DNA from: Leptospira ognonensis
GTDB lineage: Bacteria > Spirochaetota > Leptospiria > Leptospirales > Leptospiraceae
NCBI RefSeq assembly: GCF_004770745.1
Contig: NZ_RQGD01000022.1
Span: forward strand, 248,001 to 312,000
DNA length: 64,000 nt
Direction of reading: 5' to 3'
The notes beneath the pieces were generated by a model, which saw nothing but the letters and a program-made list of their open reading frames with translations, ran no database searches and was not told the DNA's origin. A program made the translations under genes and the position numbers. Shown piece after piece: positions 27,779-35,212 of this stretch (its first letter is position 1; each line of letters begins with the position of its first letter).

Positions 27779-28957
27779 ATGAAAAAATACAGACTGACTG
27801 ACCAAAGAACCGTTTTTGGCATCGTAGCAAAGCTGAACAATACCACACTCATCGATCCGAAAACGAAACAAAAATTTCAAATCAAGAATCCAAATCTGGT
27901 CAATGATATCATTAAGTCAGTCTACTTAGAAATTGTCCCAGAGACCACACTGACAACAAGGCCAGCTAGCCTTAGTTGTGTTCTCAAGGAAAACCGTGTC
28001 GAAATCCGCATCAAACAAGTAAACCCTTACCAAGAGGATTTATTTCAGGTCATGGAAATTTTGATTGAACCTCTCGAACGTTCTGCGAAACGAAAGGCCA
28101 TCGAAGATATCTATGCAAATCAATTTCAAGTAGCAGCCAAAATCGATATTAGTACCATTATATCGGTATATGGAAAGACTTCTATCATCAACCAGGCTCT
28201 CAACCAATGGCAAGTCCACTTGGAACAGATCCTCACCAATTTCGGTTATTTCATAAAGAGAGTCAATATCGGCTTTTATTATGCAGCGGATACTCCTCTT
28301 ATGGAAGCATTGAGTAGCACTCCTTCTCCGTATTACTTACGTGACTCGAATCGTGGTAATTTCTACACAGAAAGAGGTTTTTTTTCTCCAAAAAAATTGA
28401 ATGAAATGTACGTTCGCTCGTATCTCGACAATCTTCTTGTAAATAATATTAAATCTGTTTTGATCTTTCCCGTATTTTCAAATGAGAAAATTTTACTCGG
28501 TTATTTTGAAATTATCAGCAATCTTCCTGATCTAGGAAATGCCGCCTTACAAAACGAGATCGACGGTAAACAAGGGATCTCTCCTTTGTTAGCTTTCTTA
28601 GAGAAACAAGCAGAAGAATATGTTTTTCATTTGGAATTTTCCTATGCGAAAGACTGGGAGGTGGTTGGATCACAATGTATGATTCGGGACTTGAGCCAGG
28701 ATGGGCGTGGGATTGGAATTTATTTACCAAATGCGAGCTTACTTGAAAATCGTCCCGTTGGCACCCCGACTTCCTTCCAAATCACGATCAATGGCTTAAA
28801 CTATACTTTTTATGGATCACTACGAAGCATCAAATCTCCTACAGCCGAAAATGAAAGCCAAAGTGCCGGCATCCATATTTTCCAATGTGACAGGCCAGAG
28901 GGCTTACAACTTTTAGAATCATATGCTTCCCAACTCATAGAACCAGAGGTGATCTAA
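27779..28957 (+). CDS. PilZ-like protein, Leptospira-type (possibly DUF1577)
   Basis: The 392-residue protein has no membrane segment. Its C-terminal part (about 290-390) resembles a PilZ domain: MIRDLSQDGRGIGI contains the DxSxxG motif that binds c-di-GMP. The RxxxR arginines expected just before it are not visible, so nucleotide binding is uncertain. The N-terminal 290 residues look like the Leptospira-restricted DUF1577 group, from memory only. The gene heads a plus-strand run that continues with a membrane protein, an ECF sigma factor and a two-component pair; the next gene starts directly at its stop. No ribosome site is visible before the ATG at 27779. Confidence 0.65.
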   Translation: MKKYRLTDQRTVFGIVAKLNNTTLIDPKTKQKFQIKNPNLVNDIIKSVYLEIVPETTLTTRPASLSCVLKENRVEIRIKQVNPYQEDLFQVMEILIEPLERSAKRKAIEDIYANQFQVAAKIDISTIISVYGKTSIINQALNQWQVHLEQILTNFGYFIKRVNIGFYYAADTPLMEALSSTPSPYYLRDSNRGNFYTERGFFSPKKLNEMYVRSYLDNLLVNNIKSVLIFPVFSNEKILLGYFEIISNLPDLGNAALQNEIDGKQGISPLLAFLEKQAEEYVFHLEFSYAKDWEVVGSQCMIRDLSQDGRGIGIYLPNASLLENRPVGTPTSFQITINGLNYTFYGSLRSIKSPTAENESQSAGIHIFQCDRPEGLQLLESYASQLIEPEVI

Positions 28958-29335
28958 ATGAAACCAGAACAATTTGAGAGGTTGATTCAACTTCTCGAGC
29001 AAATTCTCGCTAACCAGGAAGACCAATCCGCGAACAAGATCATCCTGTATCTTGTGCCAAACATTGGGATCATTTTTGGGACTACACTTCTGTTCTTTCT
29101 ATTCCTTTGGCTACACAGACAAAAAATGGCCCTCATTGCCTCGGGGCAGTACAAACCTTGGTCCTTCGACCTGAGAGCTTATTCCTTTTTCCTTGGTCTT
29201 TTGTTGACATTCACAGGATTTGCCTTATCCTTAGTATTTATACTCGTCATGGGAGTTTCCTTGGCAGTACTTGGAGGGTTGATCCCATTCGCAATTGGAC
29301 TCGGTCTTTTGACCTACTACAAACTAAGCAAGTAA
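28958..29335 (+). CDS. Small membrane protein upstream of the ECF sigma gene
   Basis: The 125-residue protein has a cytoplasmic N-terminal helix (about residues 1-25) and two to three membrane segments. I do not recognise the family, although the layout (one membrane segment, a cytoplasmic basic loop, two more segments) resembles DUF6249-like proteins. It starts immediately after the stop of the PilZ-like gene. Its 3' part (from 29287) is shared in another frame with the proposed start of the sigma factor. A role in controlling that sigma factor is inferred from position only. Confidence 0.65.
   Translation: MKPEQFERLIQLLEQILANQEDQSANKIILYLVPNIGIIFGTTLLFFLFLWLHRQKMALIASGQYKPWSFDLRAYSFFLGLLLTFTGFALSLVFILVMGVSLAVLGGLIPFAIGLGLLTYYKLSK
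29273..29278 (+). promoter_or_regulatory. GGAGGG Shine-Dalgarno preceding an ATT codon of the sigma factor
   Basis: GGAGGG at 29273-29278 is one of the strongest ribosome-binding sequences in this region. It lies 8 bases before an ATT codon at 29287 that is in frame with the ECF sigma factor. No ATG, GTG, TTG or CTG occurs in that frame from 29161 to 29418. The match sits inside the coding region of the preceding membrane protein (Gly-Gly codons), so coincidence is possible. Confidence 0.4.
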
Positions 29336-29901
29336 GCTTACAGACTAGGGTTTGTAACGAAGAAGACTGGAACTGCATCCAAGAAGTTCTAGCGGGAAAC
29401 GTACAAGGCTTTGAAACCTTGATGAGGCGTTACCAAGGCATGGTGTTTTCTCAAGCGAGAAAGGCATTCCCGACAAAGGATGAGGCAGAGGATTTTACTC
29501 AGGAAGTCTTTTTGAAGGCATACGAATCGCTGAGTACCTTTCGTGGAGAGGCGCAGATTTCTACCTGGATCTATCAGATTGCTCGGAACGAAATCTCAAA
29601 ACATTTCAAAAAAAAGAAACCTGAACATGAGACACTCGAAGAAACGCATGGCACAAAATCCAAAACGGATGTAAGCCAAGGATTTATTGACCAACTCGTA
29701 AAAGAAGAAGATGGAAATCTGTTACGATCTCTGATCTCAAGATTACCTGCAGTTTATCGCAAACCCATCATCTTACATTATTTTGAAAATATGAGTTTGA
29801 AAGAGATATCGAGTGATATGGACATCAAACTGAACACGATCAAAAGTCATATCTCTAGAGGCAAAGAATTGATTCGCAAATGGTGGCATCATGAAACGTA
29901 A
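29287..29901 (+). CDS. ECF (sigma-70 family) RNA polymerase sigma factor, start codon unresolved
   Basis: Recognisable sigma sequence begins about 29353 (NEEDWNCIQEVLAG). Region 2 follows, with DEAEDFTQEVFLKAYESL and FRGEAQISTWIYQIARNE, and region 4 with LPAVYRKPIILHYFENMS and a helix-turn-helix ending in IKSHISRGKELI. It directs RNA polymerase to a specific regulon. The frame has no ATG/GTG/TTG between 29161 and 29418; TTG codons exist at 29107 and 29158, and TTG-ATG at 29419, the last removing the first sigma helix. I propose ATT at 29287 with its GGAGGG site. Overlap with the upstream membrane-protein gene is then 49 bases. The next gene, a membrane protein, overlaps by 11 bases and may encode its antagonist; no zinc-binding anti-sigma motif is present there. 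Confidence 0.8.
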   Translation: MRNWTRSFDLLQTKQVSLQTRVCNEEDWNCIQEVLAGNVQGFETLMRRYQGMVFSQARKAFPTKDEAEDFTQEVFLKAYESLSTFRGEAQISTWIYQIARNEISKHFKKKKPEHETLEETHGTKSKTDVSQGFIDQLVKEEDGNLLRSLISRLPAVYRKPIILHYFENMSLKEISSDMDIKLNTIKSHISRGKELIRKWWHHET

Positions 29902-30241
29902 CGCCCCCTCAGACAAAGAGAGTTATTTTATAAGTCCCGATCCTTTTATGAAAAATCAGCCTGGACCAACGATGGTGACTTTTAAAGTTCTAAATCAACT
30001 TTTACCTTTCCATTATATGATCTCTGGATTTTTATTTTCTGTGACCTTGTTTTTTATCCCTCTCGGCACCTTATTTCTCGCTCATCATTTTTTTGATCTC
30101 ACTACAAATTTGATGCCCATCATCATCAGTTCTAGTTTGTTTTTCTGTTTTTACTGTTTGCTTTTCGGATTTCTCATCATCAATGCACGAATTCCTTTCC
30201 TAAAAGAGTGGAAAGAGAAACTTGGATTTACTGAGGTTTGA
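29891..30241 (+). CDS. Small membrane protein downstream of the ECF sigma gene
   Basis: The 116-residue protein has a polar cytoplasmic N-terminus of about 40 residues and two membrane segments (roughly 45-70 and 76-100). I do not recognise it. It overlaps the sigma gene by 11 bases, the position typical of anti-sigma genes, but it lacks the usual anti-sigma domain motif (HxxxCxxC). The stop overlaps the TTG start of the next gene as TTGA. Confidence 0.6.
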   Translation: MKRNAPSDKESYFISPDPFMKNQPGPTMVTFKVLNQLLPFHYMISGFLFSVTLFFIPLGTLFLAHHFFDLTTNLMPIIISSSLFFCFYCLLFGFLIINARIPFLKEWKEKLGFTEV

Positions 30242-30639
30242 CTCGTCTGAATCGTCTTCTCGTCATTTTACTTTTCCTTTCTTTTGCTCCAGCTTACAGC
30301 ACGGAACCGGTGGCACTTCCATCTGCTAAAGAATTTCTCAATATGGATTTGGACCAGTCGCTCCCTTTTATGGAAGGACTCTCAAAAGAACAAACCAAAG
30401 AACTCATCACTTCCCTGAGACAAGAAGCGAAGGCATCTTATCCCAAGATCGATCACTTTTACTTTCTCATTTCTCATCTTGAGGAAGTTTCAGCCATCGA
30501 AAAAGAACAAGCACGACTGAAGAGTTTGCTTTGGGTTTTTGGTTTGGCTTTGGTATTATTTTTAGGCTTCCTGGGGTTTTTACTCCTCCGACAAAGGCAG
30601 GCACTTAAAGATATCGAACATATGACAGAACCGTCATAA
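30238..30639 (+). CDS. Small exported protein with C-terminal membrane anchor
   Basis: The 133-residue protein has a signal peptide (LLVILLFLSFAPAYS), a charged extracytoplasmic helix with EQTKELITSLRQEAKA, and a C-terminal membrane segment (about 100-120) followed by a short basic tail. Its TTG start at 30238 overlaps the previous stop, so it depends on coupling. I do not recognise it. Position between sigma factor and two-component genes suggests a sensory or signal-relay part, which is inference. Confidence 0.55.
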   Translation: MTRLNRLLVILLFLSFAPAYSTEPVALPSAKEFLNMDLDQSLPFMEGLSKEQTKELITSLRQEAKASYPKIDHFYFLISHLEEVSAIEKEQARLKSLLWVFGLALVLFLGFLGFLLLRQRQALKDIEHMTEPS

Positions 30640-30676
30640 GGGAAAATTTGTAATCAATTTGTATTCGTAATGAAAC

Positions 30677-31381
30677 ATGAATCCACTACACTTGATGCGA
30701 AACATGAAAATTCTTGTAGTAGATGATGAAGAAGATATCGCTGAGCTGATCCAATTTCATTTGGAGGAAGAGGGATTCCAAGTAGAAGTCTGCCACAATG
30801 GTATGGAAGTTTTTCCGCGTCTTGAGAAAAATCTTCCGGATGGCATCATACTCGATCTTATGTTACCTGGCATTGGCGGTATGGATCTCTGCAAACGAAT
30901 CAAAGAAAAATACCCACACATTCCGATTTTGATGGTTACTGCGAAAACAGGCGAAACTGACGTAGTGTTGGGTCTTGAACTTGGTGCAGATGATTATATA
31001 AAAAAACCATTTAATATACGTGAATTGGTCGCAAGAGTAAGGACTGTTACACGAAGAAATGCAGAACAAGCCTACAATGAAAATCTTGCACCCATCTCCA
31101 CAGGTAAAATTCAAATCAATCCAACAGCTCATAAAGTGTATGTGGATGGAAAAGAAATAGAACTTACGCTCATAGAATATAAGATTTTACAATTATTTAC
31201 TTCTAATCCTGGCGTTGCTTTCTCACGTGATAAGTTACTCGATCGAATATGGGGAAAAGATGTTTTTGTCACAGACAGAACTGTGGATGTAAACATCAAA
31301 AGATTAAGAGATAAATTATTAAGCGAAAAGGAAAGACTTGAAACCATTCGTGGAGTCGGTTACCGATTCCGGGATGCGTAG
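30677..31381 (+). CDS. OmpR/PhoB-family response regulator
   Basis: The 234-residue regulator has a receiver domain (Asp16/Asp17, phosphoacceptor Asp60 in IILDLMLPG, Lys at YIKKPFN) and an OmpR-type winged helix (LTLIEYKILQLF, VDVNIKRLRDKL, RGVGYRFRD). It activates or represses transcription when phosphorylated by its partner kinase, whose gene overlaps it by eight bases. The receiver proper begins at residue 11, so the ATG at 30704 is an alternative start. The pair resembles PhoB/PhoR but phosphate control is not shown here; I see no pho box. Confidence 0.88.
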   Translation: MNPLHLMRNMKILVVDDEEDIAELIQFHLEEEGFQVEVCHNGMEVFPRLEKNLPDGIILDLMLPGIGGMDLCKRIKEKYPHIPILMVTAKTGETDVVLGLELGADDYIKKPFNIRELVARVRTVTRRNAEQAYNENLAPISTGKIQINPTAHKVYVDGKEIELTLIEYKILQLFTSNPGVAFSRDKLLDRIWGKDVFVTDRTVDVNIKRLRDKLLSEKERLETIRGVGYRFRDA

Positions 31382-32738
31382 CTTTTTCTCCACATTACTT
31401 CTATTAAACTGGGGTTTACTTTTATTCCTCATCATACTTGCGATCGGTGTCATTGCTGCATTAGATTTAATCGCGCCTGGTTTTCGCCCGCTACTTCTTT
31501 TTGTTTATGTACTCATCGCGATCTTTGGAACATTTTACGTTTCCTTTACGATCGCCCGCAAAGTCACCGACCCGCTTTCGATGATCGAAAAGAAAACGAA
31601 GGAAATAAACGCCGGTGATTTTGGAGTCGAGTTGTCCTCTCCAGAAATTTTAGAACTTGCGAACCTAACCGTCTCCATCAATGAAATGGCAAAACGACTA
31701 AAGAACCAATTCCTGGATCTGACAGTCGAAAAAGAAAAATTTAACTCTCTTTTACAGAATTTAAAAGAAGGTGTTTTTGCCATTGATACAAAAAAAAAGT
31801 TTTTATTTCTAAATCGAAACATACCACCTAACATTATTTCTGAGAATTCACAATTTAGTGAGATTAAAGCCTCAATCAAAAATAAAGTACTGCTAAGTTT
31901 TATAGAATCCAAATTAAAAAAGGGAATTGAAGGTAGGACAGAATTTCAAGAAGGAAATCATTTTTATAATGCTCGTATTTATCCTATCAAATCTAACGAC
32001 ATGATCCACCTTCACATAGGCGTGCTACTGGATATCACAGAAGATAGACAGAACCAATTGATACGTGAACAATTTTTTCAAAATGCTTCCCATGAATTAA
32101 AAACTCCAATTACTTCAATCAAAGGTTATGCAGAAACTCTGGATTACAAACTCCGACTTGAACCAGGTTCCAATGAGAAAAAATTCCTAGATGCAATACT
32201 AAGAAATACGGAGAGATTAGTTAGAATCGTGGAAGATATGTTGACGATATCTCGACTTGAAAATCACCAAACAATCATTCAAACAAAAAGCTTCTTGCTT
32301 CTCGAACTTGTTAAAAACGTTACCGATTCCGTTGGAGTCATTCTTTCGAGTAAAGAGCAAAATTTAAAGATTGAAATTGATCCAAAATTAAAATTTGAAG
32401 CCGATATGGTTTTGATTGAACATGTACTCGTCAATTTGATCTCCAATGCGTCTGCCTATTCTCCGAACGGTTCGGAGATCAAAATTCGAGCAGAAGAAAA
32501 GATCGATAAATATATATTACAAATCATTGACCAAGGAATCGGAGTATCGCCTGAGGATTCCGAGCGCATTTTTGAGCGATTTTTCCGAGTGGATATGAAT
32601 CGCTCTAGAAAGGAAGGAGGAACTGGGCTTGGACTATCCATCGTGAAACACATTGCTCGATTGCATTCAGGTGAAGTCAGCGTAAGTCCAAATAGTGAAA
32701 GAGGTTCTATTTTCACTTTCGAATTTCCAAAAAAATAG
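31374..32738 (+). CDS. Membrane sensor histidine kinase (PhoR-like)
   Basis: The 454-residue kinase has two membrane segments near the N-terminus with almost no periplasmic loop between them, then a HAMP linker (ARKVTDPLSMIEKKTKE), a PAS-like region, the dimerisation domain with the phospho-His in FFQNASHELKTPITSIKGYA, and the ATPase domain (NLISNASAYSPNG, DQGIGVSPED, GGTGLGLSIVKHIA). The ATG at 31374 (not the longer frame from 31338) sits inside the regulator's last codons. Because the periplasmic part is tiny, the stimulus is likely intramembrane or cytoplasmic, as in PhoR-type kinases. It is the last gene of the plus-strand block before argJ. Confidence 0.9.
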   Translation: MRSFFSTLLLLNWGLLLFLIILAIGVIAALDLIAPGFRPLLLFVYVLIAIFGTFYVSFTIARKVTDPLSMIEKKTKEINAGDFGVELSSPEILELANLTVSINEMAKRLKNQFLDLTVEKEKFNSLLQNLKEGVFAIDTKKKFLFLNRNIPPNIISENSQFSEIKASIKNKVLLSFIESKLKKGIEGRTEFQEGNHFYNARIYPIKSNDMIHLHIGVLLDITEDRQNQLIREQFFQNASHELKTPITSIKGYAETLDYKLRLEPGSNEKKFLDAILRNTERLVRIVEDMLTISRLENHQTIIQTKSFLLLELVKNVTDSVGVILSSKEQNLKIEIDPKLKFEADMVLIEHVLVNLISNASAYSPNGSEIKIRAEEKIDKYILQIIDQGIGVSPEDSERIFERFFRVDMNRSRKEGGTGLGLSIVKHIARLHSGEVSVSPNSERGSIFTFEFPKK

Positions 32739-32769
32739 ATACTAATCGTTGCCGATTTATTTTGAATTT

Positions 32770-32788
32770 ATGACACTGGTAATGTCAT
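32770..32788 (+). repeat. Inverted repeat in the argJ leader
   Basis: ATGACA (32770-32775) and TGTCAT (32783-32788) form a six-base inverted repeat with a seven-base spacer, ending one base before the argJ ATG at 32790. It could be an operator half-site pair or a hairpin hiding the start. It does not match the classical ARG box that I know, and no Shine-Dalgarno is visible. Confidence 0.35.
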
Positions 32789-32789
32789 T

Positions 32790-33944
32790 ATGAAATACCC
32801 TAAAGGTTTCTATTCTTTCGGCCGAAACATCGGTATTAAAGATCATACACTCGATTTCTCAGTTATTTATGCAGACAAAGTATGTAATTCAGCAGCGGTC
32901 TTCACTCGAAATAATTTTCCAGGCGCTCCTATCATCGTTGGACGAGAACACATTTCCAATGGGCTGCTGCAGGCGATCGTCATCAATTCAAAAAATGCAA
33001 ATGTTGCTACAGGAGAAATGGGGATTCAAAATGCTAAAGATATTTGCACGACTCTTGCGAAATCTTTGGGCATCGATCCAAAGAATGTTCTCCCTTCTTC
33101 AACCGGCGTCATTGGAGTACCCTTACCTATAGAAAAACTACTAGAGGCTTGCAAGACTGCGAAAGAATACCTAAAGGAAGGTAATTTAGAAGTAGTAGCT
33201 GAAGCGATTATGACTACGGACACTCGCAAAAAAATTTCTTATCGAGAAATCCAATACGGCACGCAAACGGGAGTTATCTATGGTATTGCGAAGGGAGCCG
33301 GTATGATAGAACCTAACATGGCGACCATGCTTTCCTATATCATGTCAGATTTTTTGCCAGAATCTGGTGATCTAGCTGGAATCTTAAAGGAAGTCGTAAA
33401 TGTTTCCTATAATTGTATTACTATAGATTCGGATACTTCAACAAGTGATACGGTAGTTCTCATGTGCTCTGGTTATGCGGGCACTATTCCTGACTCCCTT
33501 TTCATCGAAAATTTAAAATCGATTGCGATTGATCTATCAAAGAAAATTGCCAGAGACGGAGAAGGAGCCACAAAATTATTAGAATGTACCATTCAGGAAG
33601 CAAGAGATGAAAGCCAAGCTACCAAGATCGGCAAATCAATTTTAAACTCTCCTCTTGTAAAAACTGCCATTTATGGAGCAGATCCGAACTGGGGTCGCTT
33701 TGTCATGGCCATCGGAAAGGTTTTTGATGAACCTATTCCATATGAACAACTTCAAATCTATTTAGGCGGGATTGCGGTCAAAGGAGCTGACAAAGTCACA
33801 AAAGACAAATTGGCCGCGTATTTGAAATCAGAAGAAGAAATTTTCATTCAAGTTTCGCTTGGTGCTGGTAATGTAAGTAAAACTTTCTGGAGCTGCGATT
33901 TAACTGAAGGTTATATCAAAGAAAACGCATATTATACAACATGA
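32790..33944 (+). CDS. argJ: Arginine biosynthesis protein ArgJ (ornithine acetyltransferase)
   Basis: The 384-residue protein matches ArgJ along its length: an N-terminal YPKGFYSFG, the STGVIGVPLP oxyanion-hole block, and the autocleavage site GAGMIEPNMATML, where the Thr after Ala becomes the N-terminal nucleophile of the beta chain. It transfers the acetyl group from N-acetylornithine to glutamate and, if bifunctional, also uses acetyl-CoA. It lies 51 bases after the histidine kinase. Its stop overlaps the start of a GAF/pseudo-phosphatase gene as ATGA, an odd partner for a biosynthetic gene. Confidence 0.96.
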   Translation: MKYPKGFYSFGRNIGIKDHTLDFSVIYADKVCNSAAVFTRNNFPGAPIIVGREHISNGLLQAIVINSKNANVATGEMGIQNAKDICTTLAKSLGIDPKNVLPSSTGVIGVPLPIEKLLEACKTAKEYLKEGNLEVVAEAIMTTDTRKKISYREIQYGTQTGVIYGIAKGAGMIEPNMATMLSYIMSDFLPESGDLAGILKEVVNVSYNCITIDSDTSTSDTVVLMCSGYAGTIPDSLFIENLKSIAIDLSKKIARDGEGATKLLECTIQEARDESQATKIGKSILNSPLVKTAIYGADPNWGRFVMAIGKVFDEPIPYEQLQIYLGGIAVKGADKVTKDKLAAYLKSEEEIFIQVSLGAGNVSKTFWSCDLTEGYIKENAYYTT

Positions 33945-35212
33945 ATTCGAAACAGATTTCATTGTTCTTTAAAAAAATATTACCTTCGAGTTACCAACTC
34001 AAAGTATCTTTAACAATAGTATTGTCTAGAACCTCGTATATCATTCTTGTTTTTTTTACTTATTATCTTATCTTAAAACAAATTCCGGATGACTTAACAT
34101 ACGGCTTAGAGATGTCTTTTGTTTTAGTATCGGCTGTTTCCATTTTAATTTATCTTCCACTTGTTGAGAGACTAACAAAGTCGTTACGGATAAGATTTTT
34201 GTCAGAGTATTTAACAGAGGATGCAGAATCTTTTCGTCAGGCGATCAAGCAGTTTAATTTAGATGCCCTAATCAAGCATGTTTTTCCAGATATGGTGAAA
34301 ATAACAGAAAGCCATTCAGGCACCATTGCAATTCTAATGCCTGATGGAACTTTTGACTTTCATACTTATTTTCGGGGTCGCCAAAAAAAACTAAGTCCTA
34401 CAAAACAAATCATCGTTAAACAACATTTTAAAGAATACCTAAAAAATAAAAAGGAAGGTTCTTCTGTAACAGATGCGATTAATTCTCCCGACATCAATAG
34501 CGACTTTATGGAATTACATGCAAACTTTATCTATCCGTTCCTCTTTCGAGAAAAATTGTTTGGTTTTTTGGCAGTATCTAATATTCCAAACGCTGACGCA
34601 ACAAACACATTGTCTTTGTTAGCAGGTCAATCGGCAGTAACGATACATAACCATATATTGTCTTATCACATTGCAGAAAATAAAAAATACAGAAAGGAAG
34701 CTGAGTATGCAAATCGAGTACAGGATCTATTAGAAACAGGGACCATTCCTGAACTTCCAGGATGGAAAATCAATGCATACCCTAGAACTCATGGAAACCT
34801 TGTAGAATTTTTTCAAGTAGAGGATGGCTCATGGTATTTTGTCGTACTTAACGCAGGACGAACCTACCATCATATTGGGATCATCCTTTCTTATATTTTG
34901 GGAGTCGTCTATTCTCAATCTCAACTACGAATCCTAAAAGGATTTGCTGACATAAAACAGCTCATTCATACAACCTTCCAAAAGCTGGAATGGAAAGATA
35001 AATATGAACTTATCATTGGAAAAATTGATTTTAACGAATTATATCTCATTCAAGAAGGAAGGCAGTTTAAAATCATCAGAGAATCAAACGATGAGGAAGT
35101 ACTCGCGAGTGTAGGTTGGAAAAATCGCATTCAATTAGATAGGGGTGCAATTTTAGTCCTTCATGCGGGTCAGCCTATCCTAAGATTTAGTATAACGGAT
35201 CACAAAAAATGA
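33941..35212 (+). CDS. Membrane protein with a GAF-like region and a degenerate SpoIIE-type phosphatase domain
   Basis: Two membrane segments (about 25-75) precede a GAF-like region (about 100-240). Residues 250-420 align with PP2C/SpoIIE domains: AEYANRVQDLL, then IPELPGWKINAYPRT. However, the metal-binding VGGDFYDF reads HGNLVEFF (284-291) and GDVSGHG reads LNAGRTYHH (303-311), so the catalytic aspartates are lost. It is therefore a likely pseudophosphatase. ATGA overlaps join it to argJ upstream and to an intact membrane phosphatase downstream. By analogy with other pseudoenzymes it may bind the same substrate or its active neighbour; that is inference. Confidence 0.7.
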   Translation: MNSKQISLFFKKILPSSYQLKVSLTIVLSRTSYIILVFFTYYLILKQIPDDLTYGLEMSFVLVSAVSILIYLPLVERLTKSLRIRFLSEYLTEDAESFRQAIKQFNLDALIKHVFPDMVKITESHSGTIAILMPDGTFDFHTYFRGRQKKLSPTKQIIVKQHFKEYLKNKKEGSSVTDAINSPDINSDFMELHANFIYPFLFREKLFGFLAVSNIPNADATNTLSLLAGQSAVTIHNHILSYHIAENKKYRKEAEYANRVQDLLETGTIPELPGWKINAYPRTHGNLVEFFQVEDGSWYFVVLNAGRTYHHIGIILSYILGVVYSQSQLRILKGFADIKQLIHTTFQKLEWKDKYELIIGKIDFNELYLIQEGRQFKIIRESNDEEVLASVGWKNRIQLDRGAILVLHAGQPILRFSITDHKK

